A stretch of 64,000 nt of DNA from Bacteroidota bacterium (lineage in GTDB: Bacteria; Bacteroidota; Bacteroidia; 2-12-FULL-35-15): assembly GCA_947479085.1 (NCBI GenBank), contig CANJYB010000004.1, forward strand, positions 124,001-188,000, written 5' to 3'. Both the position numbers and the translations under genes were made by a program. The notes beneath the pieces are model-generated. The model ran no database searches, was not told the DNA's origin, and was given only the letters and a program-made list of their open reading frames with translations. Positions 52,795 to 61,173 of this stretch are shown in pieces (within the stretch, counting starts at the first letter, position 1; the number at the start of each line of letters is the position of its first letter).

Positions 52795-54465
52795 ATGAAA
52801 AAAACCACTACAATTATTTTATCAGCTTTCTTGCTTTGTTCCACATTGGTAAAAGCGCAGGAAAACCCGGGGATTGAACCTTACTCTTTCAGTCATGAGG
52901 TTGCAGGAACTGTTCCTACTTTAACCATGCCTTACCGCGATTTTGCCAAGGACATTAAAGCGGCAGAAGAATTTGAAAAGAACGGAAATTATCCCCGCAT
53001 TGCTTTTCACTTTGATGTAAATAAAACCATGTTGAATTCCGGAGTTTGGACAGACTTAACAAACGGTGATCGCATCTGGAGACTGAACCTTAAATCGGAT
53101 GGAGCCATAGGTACAGCTTTGTTTTTCAATGATTTTTTTATTCCTCAGGGAGCCATGATGCATGTTTATTCTCCTGATCATAAATTCAAATCGGGATCAT
53201 TTACTTTTCTCGACAACCAGGGAGATGGCTTGTTTTCAACTGAGTTTATGACCGGAAGCGAATGCACTATAGAATATTTTGAACCTGCCATCGTGCGTGG
53301 TCAGGGTAAAATGCAAATAACTTCATTTGCTCATCAATACCGCAGTATGGCATTGGCGCAGGATTGCGAAGTGAATATTATCTGTTCTCCAGAAGGAAAC
53401 AACTGGCAGGCAGTTAAAAAAGGAGTGGTTCGCGTATATGTGGTGGAAGCTGCCGGAGCGGGATATTGTTCAGGTTCATTAATCAATAATACCAACCTGG
53501 ATTGTACCCGTTATATTTTAACAGCATTCCATTGTGGAGTAAGTTCTACTACTGCTAACTTTACCCAATTCAAGTTTTATTTTAATTTTGAAGCTTCTAC
53601 CTGCGGTGGTGGCGATGGTGGTATTCTAACCAACTTTTTGACCGGCTGCACCAAAACAGCAAGTTCGAATGATAATGGAGGAGATACAGGTTCCGACTTT
53701 TTACTTTTACACATGACCGCCACCAGTTCACCTTCCTGGTGGTCGGGTGTTTATTATAATGGTTGGAATCGCTCCGGAACTGCTCCTGCTAGCGGCTCCA
53801 TTTGTATTCATCATCCTAACGGAGATAATAAAAAAATATCTGCCACTACTGGTACAGGTTCTTCTGTTTCCTGGGGTGGTCAGGTGGCAGCTACTCACTG
53901 GTCGGTACATTGGGGTGGAACTACCAACGGATGGGGAGTTACTGAGGGTGGATCTTCAGGTTCGCCTTTGTTCAACAGTTCTAAACAAATTATCGGAACT
54001 TTAACCGGTGGCGGCTCATATTGCAATAGTGTGCAGGCAGGAGGTCAAAACCAGCCGGATGCTTATGGTAAATTATCTCATCAATGGATATCAAATGGAA
54101 CTACCTCTGTTACCCAGCTGAAGCCTTGGCTGGACCCTGCCAATACCGGAGTTACTTCCCTTCCTGGAACTTTTGCTCCTTGCACTCAAACAGGAATTGC
54201 TGATTTTGCCAATGAAAATGATGTCATTCTTTATCCTAACCCAACCAACGGAAGTTTTACAGTGTCGGTTACTTTAACTAAATTTTCGGACATTAAGTTC
54301 AGAGTGATGAATGTAATGGGACAGGAAGTGAGCAACCGGATGGTGGTAAATTCCATTGGCGGAAATTTTGAAATGGATTTGTCCGGCCAGGCCGAAGGAA
54401 TTTATTTTGTAGAAATAAAAGCAAATGGAAATTCTACTGTTAAGAAAGTAACGGTGGTGCATTAA
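52795..54465 (+). CDS. Secreted lysyl endopeptidase-like serine protease with T9SS sorting domain
   Basis: Chymotrypsin-fold (S1) protease of the Achromobacter protease I type, which cuts after lysine. The ATG at 52795 is chosen because it begins a signal peptide (IILSAFLLCSTLVKAQ); the frame opens 16 codons earlier, inside the previous gene. The triad is readable: His in ILTAFHCG (about residue 245), Asp in GSDFLLLHM (about 301), Ser in EGGSSGSPLFN (about 388). Paired cysteines of the family are present (CEVNIIC, GYCSGS, DCTRY). The sorting domain begins at YPNPTNGSFTVSV and ends KKVTVVH, so the enzyme is exported by the T9SS. Confidence 0.93.
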   Translation: MKKTTTIILSAFLLCSTLVKAQENPGIEPYSFSHEVAGTVPTLTMPYRDFAKDIKAAEEFEKNGNYPRIAFHFDVNKTMLNSGVWTDLTNGDRIWRLNLKSDGAIGTALFFNDFFIPQGAMMHVYSPDHKFKSGSFTFLDNQGDGLFSTEFMTGSECTIEYFEPAIVRGQGKMQITSFAHQYRSMALAQDCEVNIICSPEGNNWQAVKKGVVRVYVVEAAGAGYCSGSLINNTNLDCTRYILTAFHCGVSSTTANFTQFKFYFNFEASTCGGGDGGILTNFLTGCTKTASSNDNGGDTGSDFLLLHMTATSSPSWWSGVYYNGWNRSGTAPASGSICIHHPNGDNKKISATTGTGSSVSWGGQVAATHWSVHWGGTTNGWGVTEGGSSGSPLFNSSKQIIGTLTGGGSYCNSVQAGGQNQPDAYGKLSHQWISNGTTSVTQLKPWLDPANTGVTSLPGTFAPCTQTGIADFANENDVILYPNPTNGSFTVSVTLTKFSDIKFRVMNVMGQEVSNRMVVNSIGGNFEMDLSGQAEGIYFVEIKANGNSTVKKVTVVH

Positions 54466-54545
54466 GAAAGTCCAAAGTTTTAAAGTTGCAAAGTCCAAAG
54501 TTACATAGCTAGCTTTGGACTTTGAACTTTTTAACTTTGAACTAT
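54466..54545. repeat. Hairpin repeat of the AAAGTCCAAAG family, between convergent genes
   Basis: Imperfect inverted repeat: AAAGTTGCAAAGTCCAAAG on the left and CTTTGGACTTTGAACTTT on the right, around TTACATAGCTAG. It fills the gap between the protease and TetR stops and supplies the last three TetR codons. A related element lies at 61668-61766. It may serve as a bidirectional 3' end. Confidence 0.7.
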
Positions 54546-55154
54546 CTTTTTATACGGCCCCAGCAACTCCTTTATCAGTTGAAGAAAATAATTTATTTGA
54601 ACTTCTGTTTTTTCTTTGGGATGAGAAATGAGAGCTTCCGAAATCCAGAATTTGAGTATTAATAAAATGTGGTGAATCAAAAAATCGTTTTCTTTTTTAG
54701 AAAGTTTTTTTAGTTCCCCGTTTTTTGTCATCGCTGCAATAGTATCACCTATTATTATTTTTCTCGCCTCTTCTTCTTTTTTATTTCGTTCGGCTATTTC
54801 GGGATGGTGTGTCTGAAGATTTGCAAAACTGATGAACAGGCAGCGGTATTGCGTTTGCAATAACATATAAGATTTTAATAAAGAAAAAAAATCTTTCAGA
54901 TTATTTCCTGCCTGTCCGCCTGCCTGTCCGGTAGGCAGGGTAGGCAGGTTTTCGTTTTGCCAGAGCAGATTATTTTTTTCTGAAAACTGAAAAGCAATGG
55001 CATTTGCAAGGTATTCTTTTTTGGAAAAATGACGGGTAATGTTTCCCGAATTCAAATCCATTTGATCCGCAAGCTGGCGTACCTCCACCTTATCCAGCCC
55101 ATACACGTTATATAATTCGAGTGCTTTGTTGATGATTTTTTGTTTAGTTTTCAT
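54531..55154 (-). CDS. TetR-family transcription regulator with an in-frame palindromic insertion
   Basis: A repressor-type regulator of 207 residues. The N-terminal HTH is typical: IINKALELYNVYGLDKVEVR, QLADQMDLNSGNITRHFSKK. The C-terminal ligand domain is helical and unassigned. Residues around 65-80 (PTLPTGQAGGQAG) come from a 42-bp GC-rich repeat element inserted in frame at 54907-54948, in the linker between the HTH and ligand domains. Its promoter faces the divergent gene at 55275, with a perfect palindrome between them, so it probably controls itself and that gene. Confidence 0.85.
   Translation of the reverse strand: MKTKQKIINKALELYNVYGLDKVEVRQLADQMDLNSGNITRHFSKKEYLANAIAFQFSEKNNLLWQNENLPTLPTGQAGGQAGNNLKDFFSLLKSYMLLQTQYRCLFISFANLQTHHPEIAERNKKEEEARKIIIGDTIAAMTKNGELKKLSKKENDFLIHHILLILKFWISEALISHPKEKTEVQINYFLQLIKELLGPYKKIVQS
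54907..54948. repeat. GC-rich palindromic repeat element inside the TetR gene
   Basis: Two tandem CCTGCCTGTCCG units are followed by two tandem GTAGGCAGG units, 42 bp in all, able to form a hairpin. It is far richer in GC than its AT-rich surroundings. Its length is a multiple of three and it encodes PTGQAGGQAG-type sequence without a stop. Similar PTGQAG stretches are familiar from other environmental Bacteroidota proteins. Confidence 0.8.
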
Positions 55155-55175
55155 GCTGAAAAATTTTTTTTGAAA

Positions 55176-55194
55176 ATGTTCACCTTGTGAACAT
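55176..55194. promoter_or_regulatory. TetR operator palindrome
   Basis: ATGTTCAC and GTGAACAT flank a 3-bp centre (CTT), a perfect 8-bp-arm palindrome 22 bp before the TetR start and 8 bp before the -7 element of the divergent gene. Position and form are those of a TetR autoregulatory operator. Confidence 0.8.
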
Positions 55195-55201
55195 TATTTT
55201 A

Positions 55202-55209
55202 TACATTTG
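55202..55209 (+). promoter_or_regulatory. -7 element of the gene at 55275
   Basis: TACATTTG matches TAnnTTTG. The nearest TTG (55185) is only 14 bp upstream and lies within the operator, so a bound repressor would cover the promoter. Confidence 0.55.
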
Positions 55210-55274
55210 CTTCTGAAAATTAACAATATCAAAATAACAAATCAATTATTATAAACTAAAAACCCCTAAACACT

Positions 55275-55724
55275 ATGGCTTATCAAGATGTAATTCAAAA
55301 CCACCTTACCCAAGGAGAACTTGACGCAATCAACACAAAAATGGACGAACTGTGGGCATTGCTCAACCCGAAAGTGGTAAACCTTACCGAGCAGGAAAAC
55401 GATCGGTATGGAAGTATTAATGAAAAAAACAAAGGCATTGTAAACAAGGCAAATGATTATAACAATAATCAGCCGTCCTTAAATAGCCCGGAAGTGGACT
55501 GGGTGGAGTATAAAAAAGATTACTTCGACAGGTCAGCGCTCGAAGGCATTCAGTTGAGGTTACTCGGGTATGCACGCGCATGCGAAGAAACCAAGCGCGC
55601 TCACGATTACGATAATTATCAAAACGCATTAACTGACAAAGAATATGCAGAATATAAAGCTAAAACCGGAGGAGGTGTACTTTACGAAACCAAAGCGGCA
55701 GAATACAAACAGTTTTTTACATAG
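55275..55724 (+). CDS. Unknown protein, likely TetR target
   Basis: A 149-residue soluble protein with no signal peptide or membrane helix. It is rich in Tyr, Asn, Lys and Glu and probably mostly helical (ELDAINTKMDELWALLN, ALEGIQLRLLGYARACEETKRAH). I recognise no family. It is divergent from the TetR gene across the operator at 55176-55194 and ends in its own terminator, so it is most likely a single-gene unit under TetR control. Confidence 0.7.
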   Translation: MAYQDVIQNHLTQGELDAINTKMDELWALLNPKVVNLTEQENDRYGSINEKNKGIVNKANDYNNNQPSLNSPEVDWVEYKKDYFDRSALEGIQLRLLGYARACEETKRAHDYDNYQNALTDKEYAEYKAKTGGGVLYETKAAEYKQFFT

Positions 55725-55745
55725 ACATATATATAATGTATGAAA

Positions 55746-55781
55746 ATGCAGTCAGGCTTAAAAGCATGACTGTATTTTTTT
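55746..55781 (+). terminator. Intrinsic terminator of the gene at 55275
   Basis: ATGCAGTCA pairs with TGACTGTAT (one G-T pair), with an inner GCTT/AAGC stem, followed by a run of seven T. It lies 21 bp past the stop codon. Confidence 0.85.
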
Positions 55782-55798
55782 GGTTTTTAGCGAAAAAG

Positions 55799-55987
55799 AG
55801 GTTTTAAACCACTATGTATAGGTTTTAAACCCCTAACAATAGGTTAAAAACCCCTACACATAGGTTTGAAACCCCTATCGAGGGGTTAAAAACCCCTAAC
55901 AACAGGTTAAAAACCCCTACGGATAGGTTTTAAACCACTAGCGAGGGGTTAAAAACCCCTAACAACAGGTTTAAAACCTAATAGCAA
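55799..55987. repeat. Repeat block 3: nine 21-bp tandem units with palindromic core
   Basis: Nine units start every 21 bp from 55799 to 55967. Each has a 15-bp conserved part, AGGTTTTAAACCCCT or GGGTTAAAAACCCCT, which is palindromic, and a 6-bp variable part (ATGTAT, AACAAT, ACACAT, ATCGAG, AACAAC, ACGGAT, AGCGAG, AACAAC). The array ends 31 bp before the start of the HTH/coiled-coil gene at 56019. It fills most of the 294-bp gap after 55724. Confidence 0.92.
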
Positions 55988-56018
55988 AGGATTTCAGTAA
56001 CAAAGTAATAACAAAAAG

Positions 56019-56390
56019 ATGAAAAGAGGGAAAAAAAATTCGGATGTAATGACAATAAATGTCGGAATAATGATTGCCGAAAAAATTAAAGAACAAAAAA
56101 TTTACAAAACAGATATTGCCAAAAAAATGGGCCGGCAGGAAACAGCAATGATTCCAATTTTAAAACGACCTTCAGTACAAACCTATTTGCTTTGGGAAAT
56201 AAGCGAAGCAATAGGCCATAATTTTTTTCACGAAATAGCAGAAGCACTAGACGAAAAAACAAAAGACACATTGACCAACGGAAAACAAAAAGAAAAACAA
56301 AAAATAGCCGAACTGGAAAAAGAAAATGAAAAACTAAAACTGGAAGTGGAGATTTTGAAGGAGATAGTGAAGGGGAAAAATGGGGGGTGA
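56019..56390 (+). CDS. XRE-like HTH protein with C-terminal coiled coil
   Basis: A small basic protein of 123 residues. Residues 15-70 look like an XRE-type helix-turn-helix (IAEKIKEQKIYKTDIAKKMG, ILKRPSVQTYLLWEISEAIG). Residues 85-120 are a highly charged coiled coil with Leu/Ile heptads (KIAELEKENEKLKLEVEILK), suggesting a dimer or higher oligomer. No catalytic or ligand domain is seen. The gene lies immediately downstream of the nine-unit palindromic array, which makes that array a candidate binding site. Function otherwise unknown. Confidence 0.75.
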   Translation: MKRGKKNSDVMTINVGIMIAEKIKEQKIYKTDIAKKMGRQETAMIPILKRPSVQTYLLWEISEAIGHNFFHEIAEALDEKTKDTLTNGKQKEKQKIAELEKENEKLKLEVEILKEIVKGKNGG

Positions 56391-56494
56391 AAATAATTTC
56401 AAATTTCAAATTTCAAAATCCTGCTCTTGAAAAGGGGGGGATTTTTTTTTGTGAAATTTGTTAGCTATTATATAAAGAGTAATTTTACAGGGAA

Positions 56495-58084
56495 ATGAAA
56501 AAAGCGATTTCTTTATTTACTCTTTGTTTATCCTTGTTAAGTGTATTTGCCCAGCAAACCACTTTTCAAAAAGTGATAGGAGCAAACTTGGGAACCCAAG
56601 AAGGCTCTTCGATTGCAGAAACATCCGATGGGGGATTTATTATTACCGGACAATCTAATTCTCCATTTTATGCAAATGGAATTTGCCTGGTCAAAACAAA
56701 TGGTAATGGCGATACATTATGGACAAAAGCCATAGTACAGGGAACTTATCAGAATTATACATATTGTATTAAACAAACATTAGATGGTGGTTATGCGATT
56801 ACCGGAGCAACTAATTGTTTTAATATTAACCATCATCCTGAAATGAATTTGATGAAAACAGATTCATTAGGAAATTTTGAATGGGAAAAAACATATGAAG
56901 CTCCATATAAAAGTTGGGGTAATAGTCTTCAGCAAACCATTGATGGAGGTTATATAATAACCGGACAAGCAAATTTTGATTCTATAAATAATAATATTTT
57001 TCTTGTAAAAACAGATGCCTTTGGAGATACTTTATGGACAAGAAATTTTTGGGGTGCTTATTACAGATATAGCTCTGAAGTATGCCAAACGAGTGACCAT
57101 GGTTATATAGTGGTTGGAAATAATTATAATACCAGTTTAGGTAATAACAGTGATTTAATGTTAATTAAAACAGATTCAACAGGTAATGTACTTTGGTCGA
57201 AAACCTATGGCGGTACTTCATTTGATGCTGGAACTTCCATTAAACTAACAATGGATGGAGGATACTTAATAGCAGGTATTACCGGTAGTTTTGGTGTTTA
57301 TGGTTCAGATGTTTTATTAATGAAAACAGATATGAACGGGAATGTAATTTTTGCAAAAACATACGGGACTGGTTCTGAAGATTATGCACTTTCTGTTTCT
57401 ATAACAACCGACCATGGATATTTTTTATGTGGATATACCTGTCCAACAGTAGCTGAAATATATGACCCTTATGCCATCAAAACAGATTCTATTGGAAACC
57501 TTGAGTGGTCTAAAACTTATGGCTATACCTATATTGACCAAACTCTATCGGGACAACAAACAACCGATGGAGGTTATGTACTTGCAGGGAATATCAGGAA
57601 TTTTGCTTTTGGTGATGCCATCTATTTAATCAAAACAGATGAAAATGGAGCCACGGGGTGTTTTTGGGAACAAAATCCGGTAACTATTGTTGGAAACCCT
57701 TCCGTACCTATTACAAATCACGTTATATTTACAGGAAGCGGAGCCGTGGTACATTCCATCGCAGATTCATTAATTCACACTTCTAGGGGGAGTCAAGAAC
57801 TTCCTATGTGTTATCATGCTGGCATTTCCGAAATCCAAAATCCTCAATCCGAAATCCTAATCTCCCCCAACCCTTTCACCTCCCAAGCCACTATTACTTT
57901 TAACGAACCACAAAAGAACACCACCATAAAAATAATGGATGTAATAGGTAAAGAAATAAAAACCATCAACTTTACAGGCAAACAATGTGAGATAGAAAAA
58001 GGAGAAATGAGAGCCGGGGTATATTTTATTAGAATAGAAGACGAACAGAAAAATGTGGTGAACAGGAAGATAGTTTTGCAATAA
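56495..58084 (+). CDS. T9SS type A sorting-domain protein with propeller-like repeats
   Basis: Secreted cargo of 529 residues with signal peptide MKKAISLFTLCLSLLSVFAQ. Residues 25-390 hold about seven repeats of the type TSDGGFIITGQSNS plus LVKTDANGNTLWTKTYGG-like strands, the same family as the protein at 32142-33569. The sorting domain has ISPNPFTSQATITF, IKIMDVIGKEIK, AGVYFIRIED and ends NVVNRKIVLQ, the same terminal peptide (and nearly the same DNA) as the two intact cargo genes at 32-37 kb. It stands alone, between the HTH gene and the fatty-acid operon. Confidence 0.88.
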   Translation: MKKAISLFTLCLSLLSVFAQQTTFQKVIGANLGTQEGSSIAETSDGGFIITGQSNSPFYANGICLVKTNGNGDTLWTKAIVQGTYQNYTYCIKQTLDGGYAITGATNCFNINHHPEMNLMKTDSLGNFEWEKTYEAPYKSWGNSLQQTIDGGYIITGQANFDSINNNIFLVKTDAFGDTLWTRNFWGAYYRYSSEVCQTSDHGYIVVGNNYNTSLGNNSDLMLIKTDSTGNVLWSKTYGGTSFDAGTSIKLTMDGGYLIAGITGSFGVYGSDVLLMKTDMNGNVIFAKTYGTGSEDYALSVSITTDHGYFLCGYTCPTVAEIYDPYAIKTDSIGNLEWSKTYGYTYIDQTLSGQQTTDGGYVLAGNIRNFAFGDAIYLIKTDENGATGCFWEQNPVTIVGNPSVPITNHVIFTGSGAVVHSIADSLIHTSRGSQELPMCYHAGISEIQNPQSEILISPNPFTSQATITFNEPQKNTTIKIMDVIGKEIKTINFTGKQCEIEKGEMRAGVYFIRIEDEQKNVVNRKIVLQ

Positions 58085-58208
58085 ACTTTTAAAATAACAA
58101 CTAAACAAAGGAGGGATTTATCGTTTAGAGAGAAAAGAAGGGTAGAATTCTACCTAAATCTTCAAATTTCGCTTGAAATCCGCCCAAAAAATTAAATTTT
58201 CCTTTAGA

Positions 58209-58239
58209 TTTTGTCGTAAAGCTTATTTTTTTACCTTTG
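58209..58239 (+). promoter_or_regulatory. Bacteroidota-type promoter of the DUF177-rpmF-fab operon
   Basis: TTTTG at 58209-58213, an 18-bp spacer, then TACCTTTG at 58232-58239, a full match to the consensus. The first ATG follows 27 bp downstream. The -7 box is identical to that of mazG. Confidence 0.78.
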
Positions 58240-58266
58240 CGGTCTTTTCTTTAAAACTTAAATAAA

Positions 58267-58803
58267 ATGCAAACCCGAAAAGAATACATTATTCAGTTTG
58301 TAGCCTTAAGCTTTGGGGAACATAAGTACGAGTTTAAAGTAAACGATAAGTTCTTTGAGCACCTTGATTATTCGGAGATTAAACAAGGTGATATAACAGT
58401 AAACCTTAACCTGCTGAAACAATCGTCCATGATGGTTCTTCAGTTCGATATTTCGGGAACTGTTAAAATGACTTGCGACTTATGTGCAACCGAGTTTGAT
58501 TTGCCTATAGAGGGAAATTATAAACTGATAGTAAAAGTGGGCGGGGCGGATGATAATAAGGAAGATGATGATATTATTACCATAGCTGCAAACGAACATC
58601 AGTTAGACCTGGCTCAGTATATATATGAGTACATTACCTTGTCGTTACCTATCAAGCGCGAACATCCGCTGGATAAAAAGGGGAAACCTACCTGCGACAA
58701 GGAAATGCTTAAAAAGGTGAAGAAGTTTTTGATTAAAGAAGAAAAAAAAGAAGAAAACACCGACCCGAGATGGGATGGATTGAAGAATATAAAATTGAAT
58801 TAG
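58267..58803 (+). CDS. DUF177 (YceD-like) protein
   Basis: The 178 residues match the DUF177/YceD family, whose gene almost always precedes rpmF and which has been linked to 23S rRNA maturation. The CDLCATEFDLPIEG segment (C-x-x-C) and the middle DDDIITIAANEHQLDLAQYIYEY and LSLPIKREHP stretches are typical; a third Cys is in KPTCDKEM. It heads the operon behind a strong promoter, 77 bp before rpmF. Confidence 0.92.
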   Translation: MQTRKEYIIQFVALSFGEHKYEFKVNDKFFEHLDYSEIKQGDITVNLNLLKQSSMMVLQFDISGTVKMTCDLCATEFDLPIEGNYKLIVKVGGADDNKEDDDIITIAANEHQLDLAQYIYEYITLSLPIKREHPLDKKGKPTCDKEMLKKVKKFLIKEEKKEENTDPRWDGLKNIKLN

Positions 58804-58880
58804 GCAATAGCCAATAGCGAATAGGAATTAGTAAACGAAAGTAAATAATAAATAAACAATAATAAATAAACAATTAAAAA

Positions 58881-59066
58881 ATGCCACATCCAAAGCGAAA
58901 ATTATCGAGATCGAGAAGAGATAGCCGAAGAGGACAGGACAAAGCTGTAGCTTCAACCATGTCAACCTGCTCTAACTGCGGAGCTCCAACCTTATACCAC
59001 CGTGTGTGCGGTGAGTGCGGTTATTACAGAGGAAAACTAGCAATAGAGAAAAAAGCAGCAGTTTAG
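58881..59066 (+). CDS. rpmF: 50S ribosomal protein L32
   Basis: A 61-residue ribosomal protein. It starts MPHPKRKLSRSRRDSRR and has the zinc-ribbon CSNCGAPTLYHRVCGECG (two C-x-x-C pairs). The DUF177-rpmF-plsX-fabH order is widely conserved and ties ribosome and lipid synthesis together. Confidence 0.98.
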   Translation: MPHPKRKLSRSRRDSRRGQDKAVASTMSTCSNCGAPTLYHRVCGECGYYRGKLAIEKKAAV

Positions 59067-59165
59067 TTAATTGAGTAATTGGGGTAAGTAAGGTAATTTG
59101 GGCTATGCCTTAATTTTACTTAATTACCTCAATTGCCTGAAAACTTAATTACCCAATTACCATAT
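59067..59165. repeat. Imperfect inverted repeat between rpmF and plsX
   Basis: AT-rich sequence with GTAATTGGGGTAAGTAAGG on one side and TTAATTACCCAATTAC on the other, plus internal AATTACC/GGTAATT matches, able to fold into a long interrupted hairpin in the transcript. It resembles the other intergenic hairpin repeats of the window in style but not in sequence. Confidence 0.45.
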
Positions 59166-60104
59166 ATGAAGATAGGTATAGATATTATGGGCGGTGATTT
59201 CGCACCCGAAGCTCCTATTTTAGGAGCAGTTAATGCTTATAATGAATTACCCAAAGAGGTAAGAATTGTTTTAATAGGGGATAAAACCCGCATTTTAGCA
59301 GGGCTTGCACAACATAATGCAGATGCATCCAATTTTGATATAGTGGATGCCCCTGAAGTAATAGGCATGGGCGAACATCCTACCAAAGCTTTCTCACAAA
59401 AACCCAACTCCAGTATTGCAGTTGGGTTTCATCTTTTAAAAGAGGGAAAGATTGATGCTTTTGCCAGCAACGGAAATACCGGTGCAATGCTTATTGGCTG
59501 CATGTTTACCATAAAAACCATTGCCGGAATTATTCGTCCGTGTATTACCACCATTCTTCCGAAAGAACATGGAGGGGTAGGTTTAATATTAGATGTTGGT
59601 ATTAATGCTGATTGTAAACCGGATGTATTATACCAGTTTGGTGTATTGGGCTCTATCCTTGCCGAATTTGTGTATGGTATAAAAAATCCTAAAGTAGGTT
59701 TATTGAATATAGGCGAAGAGCCTGAAAAAGGCAACCTGGTGGCCCAGGCAGCTCATGGTTTGATGAAAGATTCCAAAGATTTTAATTTTATCGGAAATGT
59801 GGAAGGGCGTGATGTGTTTAACGACAAGGCTGATGTAATAGTATGCGATGGGTTTACAGGCAATGTGGCATTAAAACAACAGGAAGCATTTTACGAACTG
59901 ATACAAAGAAGAGGAATAAAAGATGAATATTTCGAAAGGTTCAATTATGAAATATACGGTGGAACTCCTGTATTGGGAATTAACTCCACTGTAATGATTG
60001 GTCACGGAATATCAAATGATTTTGCAGTAAAAAACATGATTTTGCTTACCAAAGATGTGGTGGAAGCAAAATTACCGGAGAAGATAAAAAACGTATTTCA
60101 ATAA
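59166..60104 (+). CDS. plsX: Phosphate acyltransferase PlsX
   Basis: Converts acyl-ACP to acyl-phosphate for phospholipid synthesis. The ATG at 59166 gives the usual start MKIGIDIMGGDFAPEAP; the frame opens 11 codons earlier in the preceding hairpin region. The 312 residues contain FASNGNTGAMLIGCMF, RPCITTILPKEHG, VGLLNIGEEPEKGN and VCDGFTGNVALKQQE. Next gene fabH begins 9 bp downstream. Confidence 0.96.
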   Translation: MKIGIDIMGGDFAPEAPILGAVNAYNELPKEVRIVLIGDKTRILAGLAQHNADASNFDIVDAPEVIGMGEHPTKAFSQKPNSSIAVGFHLLKEGKIDAFASNGNTGAMLIGCMFTIKTIAGIIRPCITTILPKEHGGVGLILDVGINADCKPDVLYQFGVLGSILAEFVYGIKNPKVGLLNIGEEPEKGNLVAQAAHGLMKDSKDFNFIGNVEGRDVFNDKADVIVCDGFTGNVALKQQEAFYELIQRRGIKDEYFERFNYEIYGGTPVLGINSTVMIGHGISNDFAVKNMILLTKDVVEAKLPEKIKNVFQ

Positions 60105-60113
60105 CTATTAATA

Positions 60114-61100
60114 ATGAAAATAACCGCTGCTATTACCGCTGTTGCGGGTTACGTACCAGAATACGTTCTTTCCAATTCTGAATTGGAAAAATTAGTTCCT
60201 ACTACTTCCGAATGGATAGAAAGCAGAACCGGAATTAAGGAGCGCAGAATATTAAAGGGCGAAGGACTTGGAACATCGGATATGTGTGTGGAAGCAATTA
60301 ACTTGCTTTTGAAAAAACGGGGAATTGCCGCTACCGAAATAGACATGATAATAGTGGGTACGGTTACACCTGATTTTGTGTTCCCTTCCACTTCCAATGT
60401 TATTTGTGATAAAGTAGGGGCAACCAATGCGTGGGGATATGACCTTTCGGCAGCCTGTTCAGGGTTTGTGTTCGGTCTGGTAACCGGGTCTCAGTTTATT
60501 GAAACAGGAAAATACAAAAAAGTAATAGTAGTAGGAGCTGATAAAATGTCGGCCATACTTGATTATACTGACCGTTCGACCTGCATTATTTTTGGTGATG
60601 GGGCAGGGGCAGTATTGCTTGAACCTAACACCGAAGGTTATGGAGTTGTAGATTCCATTCTTGGAGTGGACGGTTCTGGAAGAAAATACCTGCATCAAAA
60701 AGCAGGAGGTTCAGTAAAACCTCCTACACATGAAACGGTAGATGCGCGCGAACATTTTGTTTACCAGGACGGACAACCGGTTTTTAAAAGAGCGGTTGTT
60801 GGAATGGCTGATGTTTCGGCAGAAATAATGAAGAAAAATGATTTAAAATCAGAAGACATCAGCTGGTTGGTTCCTCACCAGGCAAACAAAAGAATTATTG
60901 ATGTTACCGCTGAACGAATGGGATTACCTTCGGAAAAGGTAATGCTGAACATTCAGCGTTATGGAAATACCACCGCAGGAACCATTCCACTGTGTTTATG
61001 GGATTACGAAAGCCAGTTAAAAAAGGGAGATAACTTAATTATTTCTACATTTGGTGCAGGATTTACATGGGGAGCAGTTTATGTAAAATGGGCCTACTAA
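60114..61100 (+). CDS. fabH: 3-oxoacyl-[acyl-carrier-protein] synthase III (FabH)
   Basis: Starts fatty acid synthesis by condensing an acyl-CoA with malonyl-ACP. The 328 residues show the Cys-His-Asn triad: Cys in YDLSAACSGFVFGL (near 113), His in WLVPHQANKRIIDV (near 257) and Asn in QRYGNTTAGTIPL (near 286). The substrate region EWIESRTGIKERR is also present. Ninety bp separate it from accB's start, without a terminator. Confidence 0.97.
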   Translation: MKITAAITAVAGYVPEYVLSNSELEKLVPTTSEWIESRTGIKERRILKGEGLGTSDMCVEAINLLLKKRGIAATEIDMIIVGTVTPDFVFPSTSNVICDKVGATNAWGYDLSAACSGFVFGLVTGSQFIETGKYKKVIVVGADKMSAILDYTDRSTCIIFGDGAGAVLLEPNTEGYGVVDSILGVDGSGRKYLHQKAGGSVKPPTHETVDAREHFVYQDGQPVFKRAVVGMADVSAEIMKKNDLKSEDISWLVPHQANKRIIDVTAERMGLPSEKVMLNIQRYGNTTAGTIPLCLWDYESQLKKGDNLIISTFGAGFTWGAVYVKWAY

Positions 61101-61173
61101 AAGAAACGTTGCAAAGTTAATATTCAAAAGACAATAGTTAATTTATCAAAATAACAATTTAATAAAACAGAAG

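Noticed and set aside
55799-55987. CRISPR array
   Set aside because: The repeats are 15 bp with 6-bp variable parts, far shorter than CRISPR repeats and spacers, the repeats vary, and no cas gene is present.
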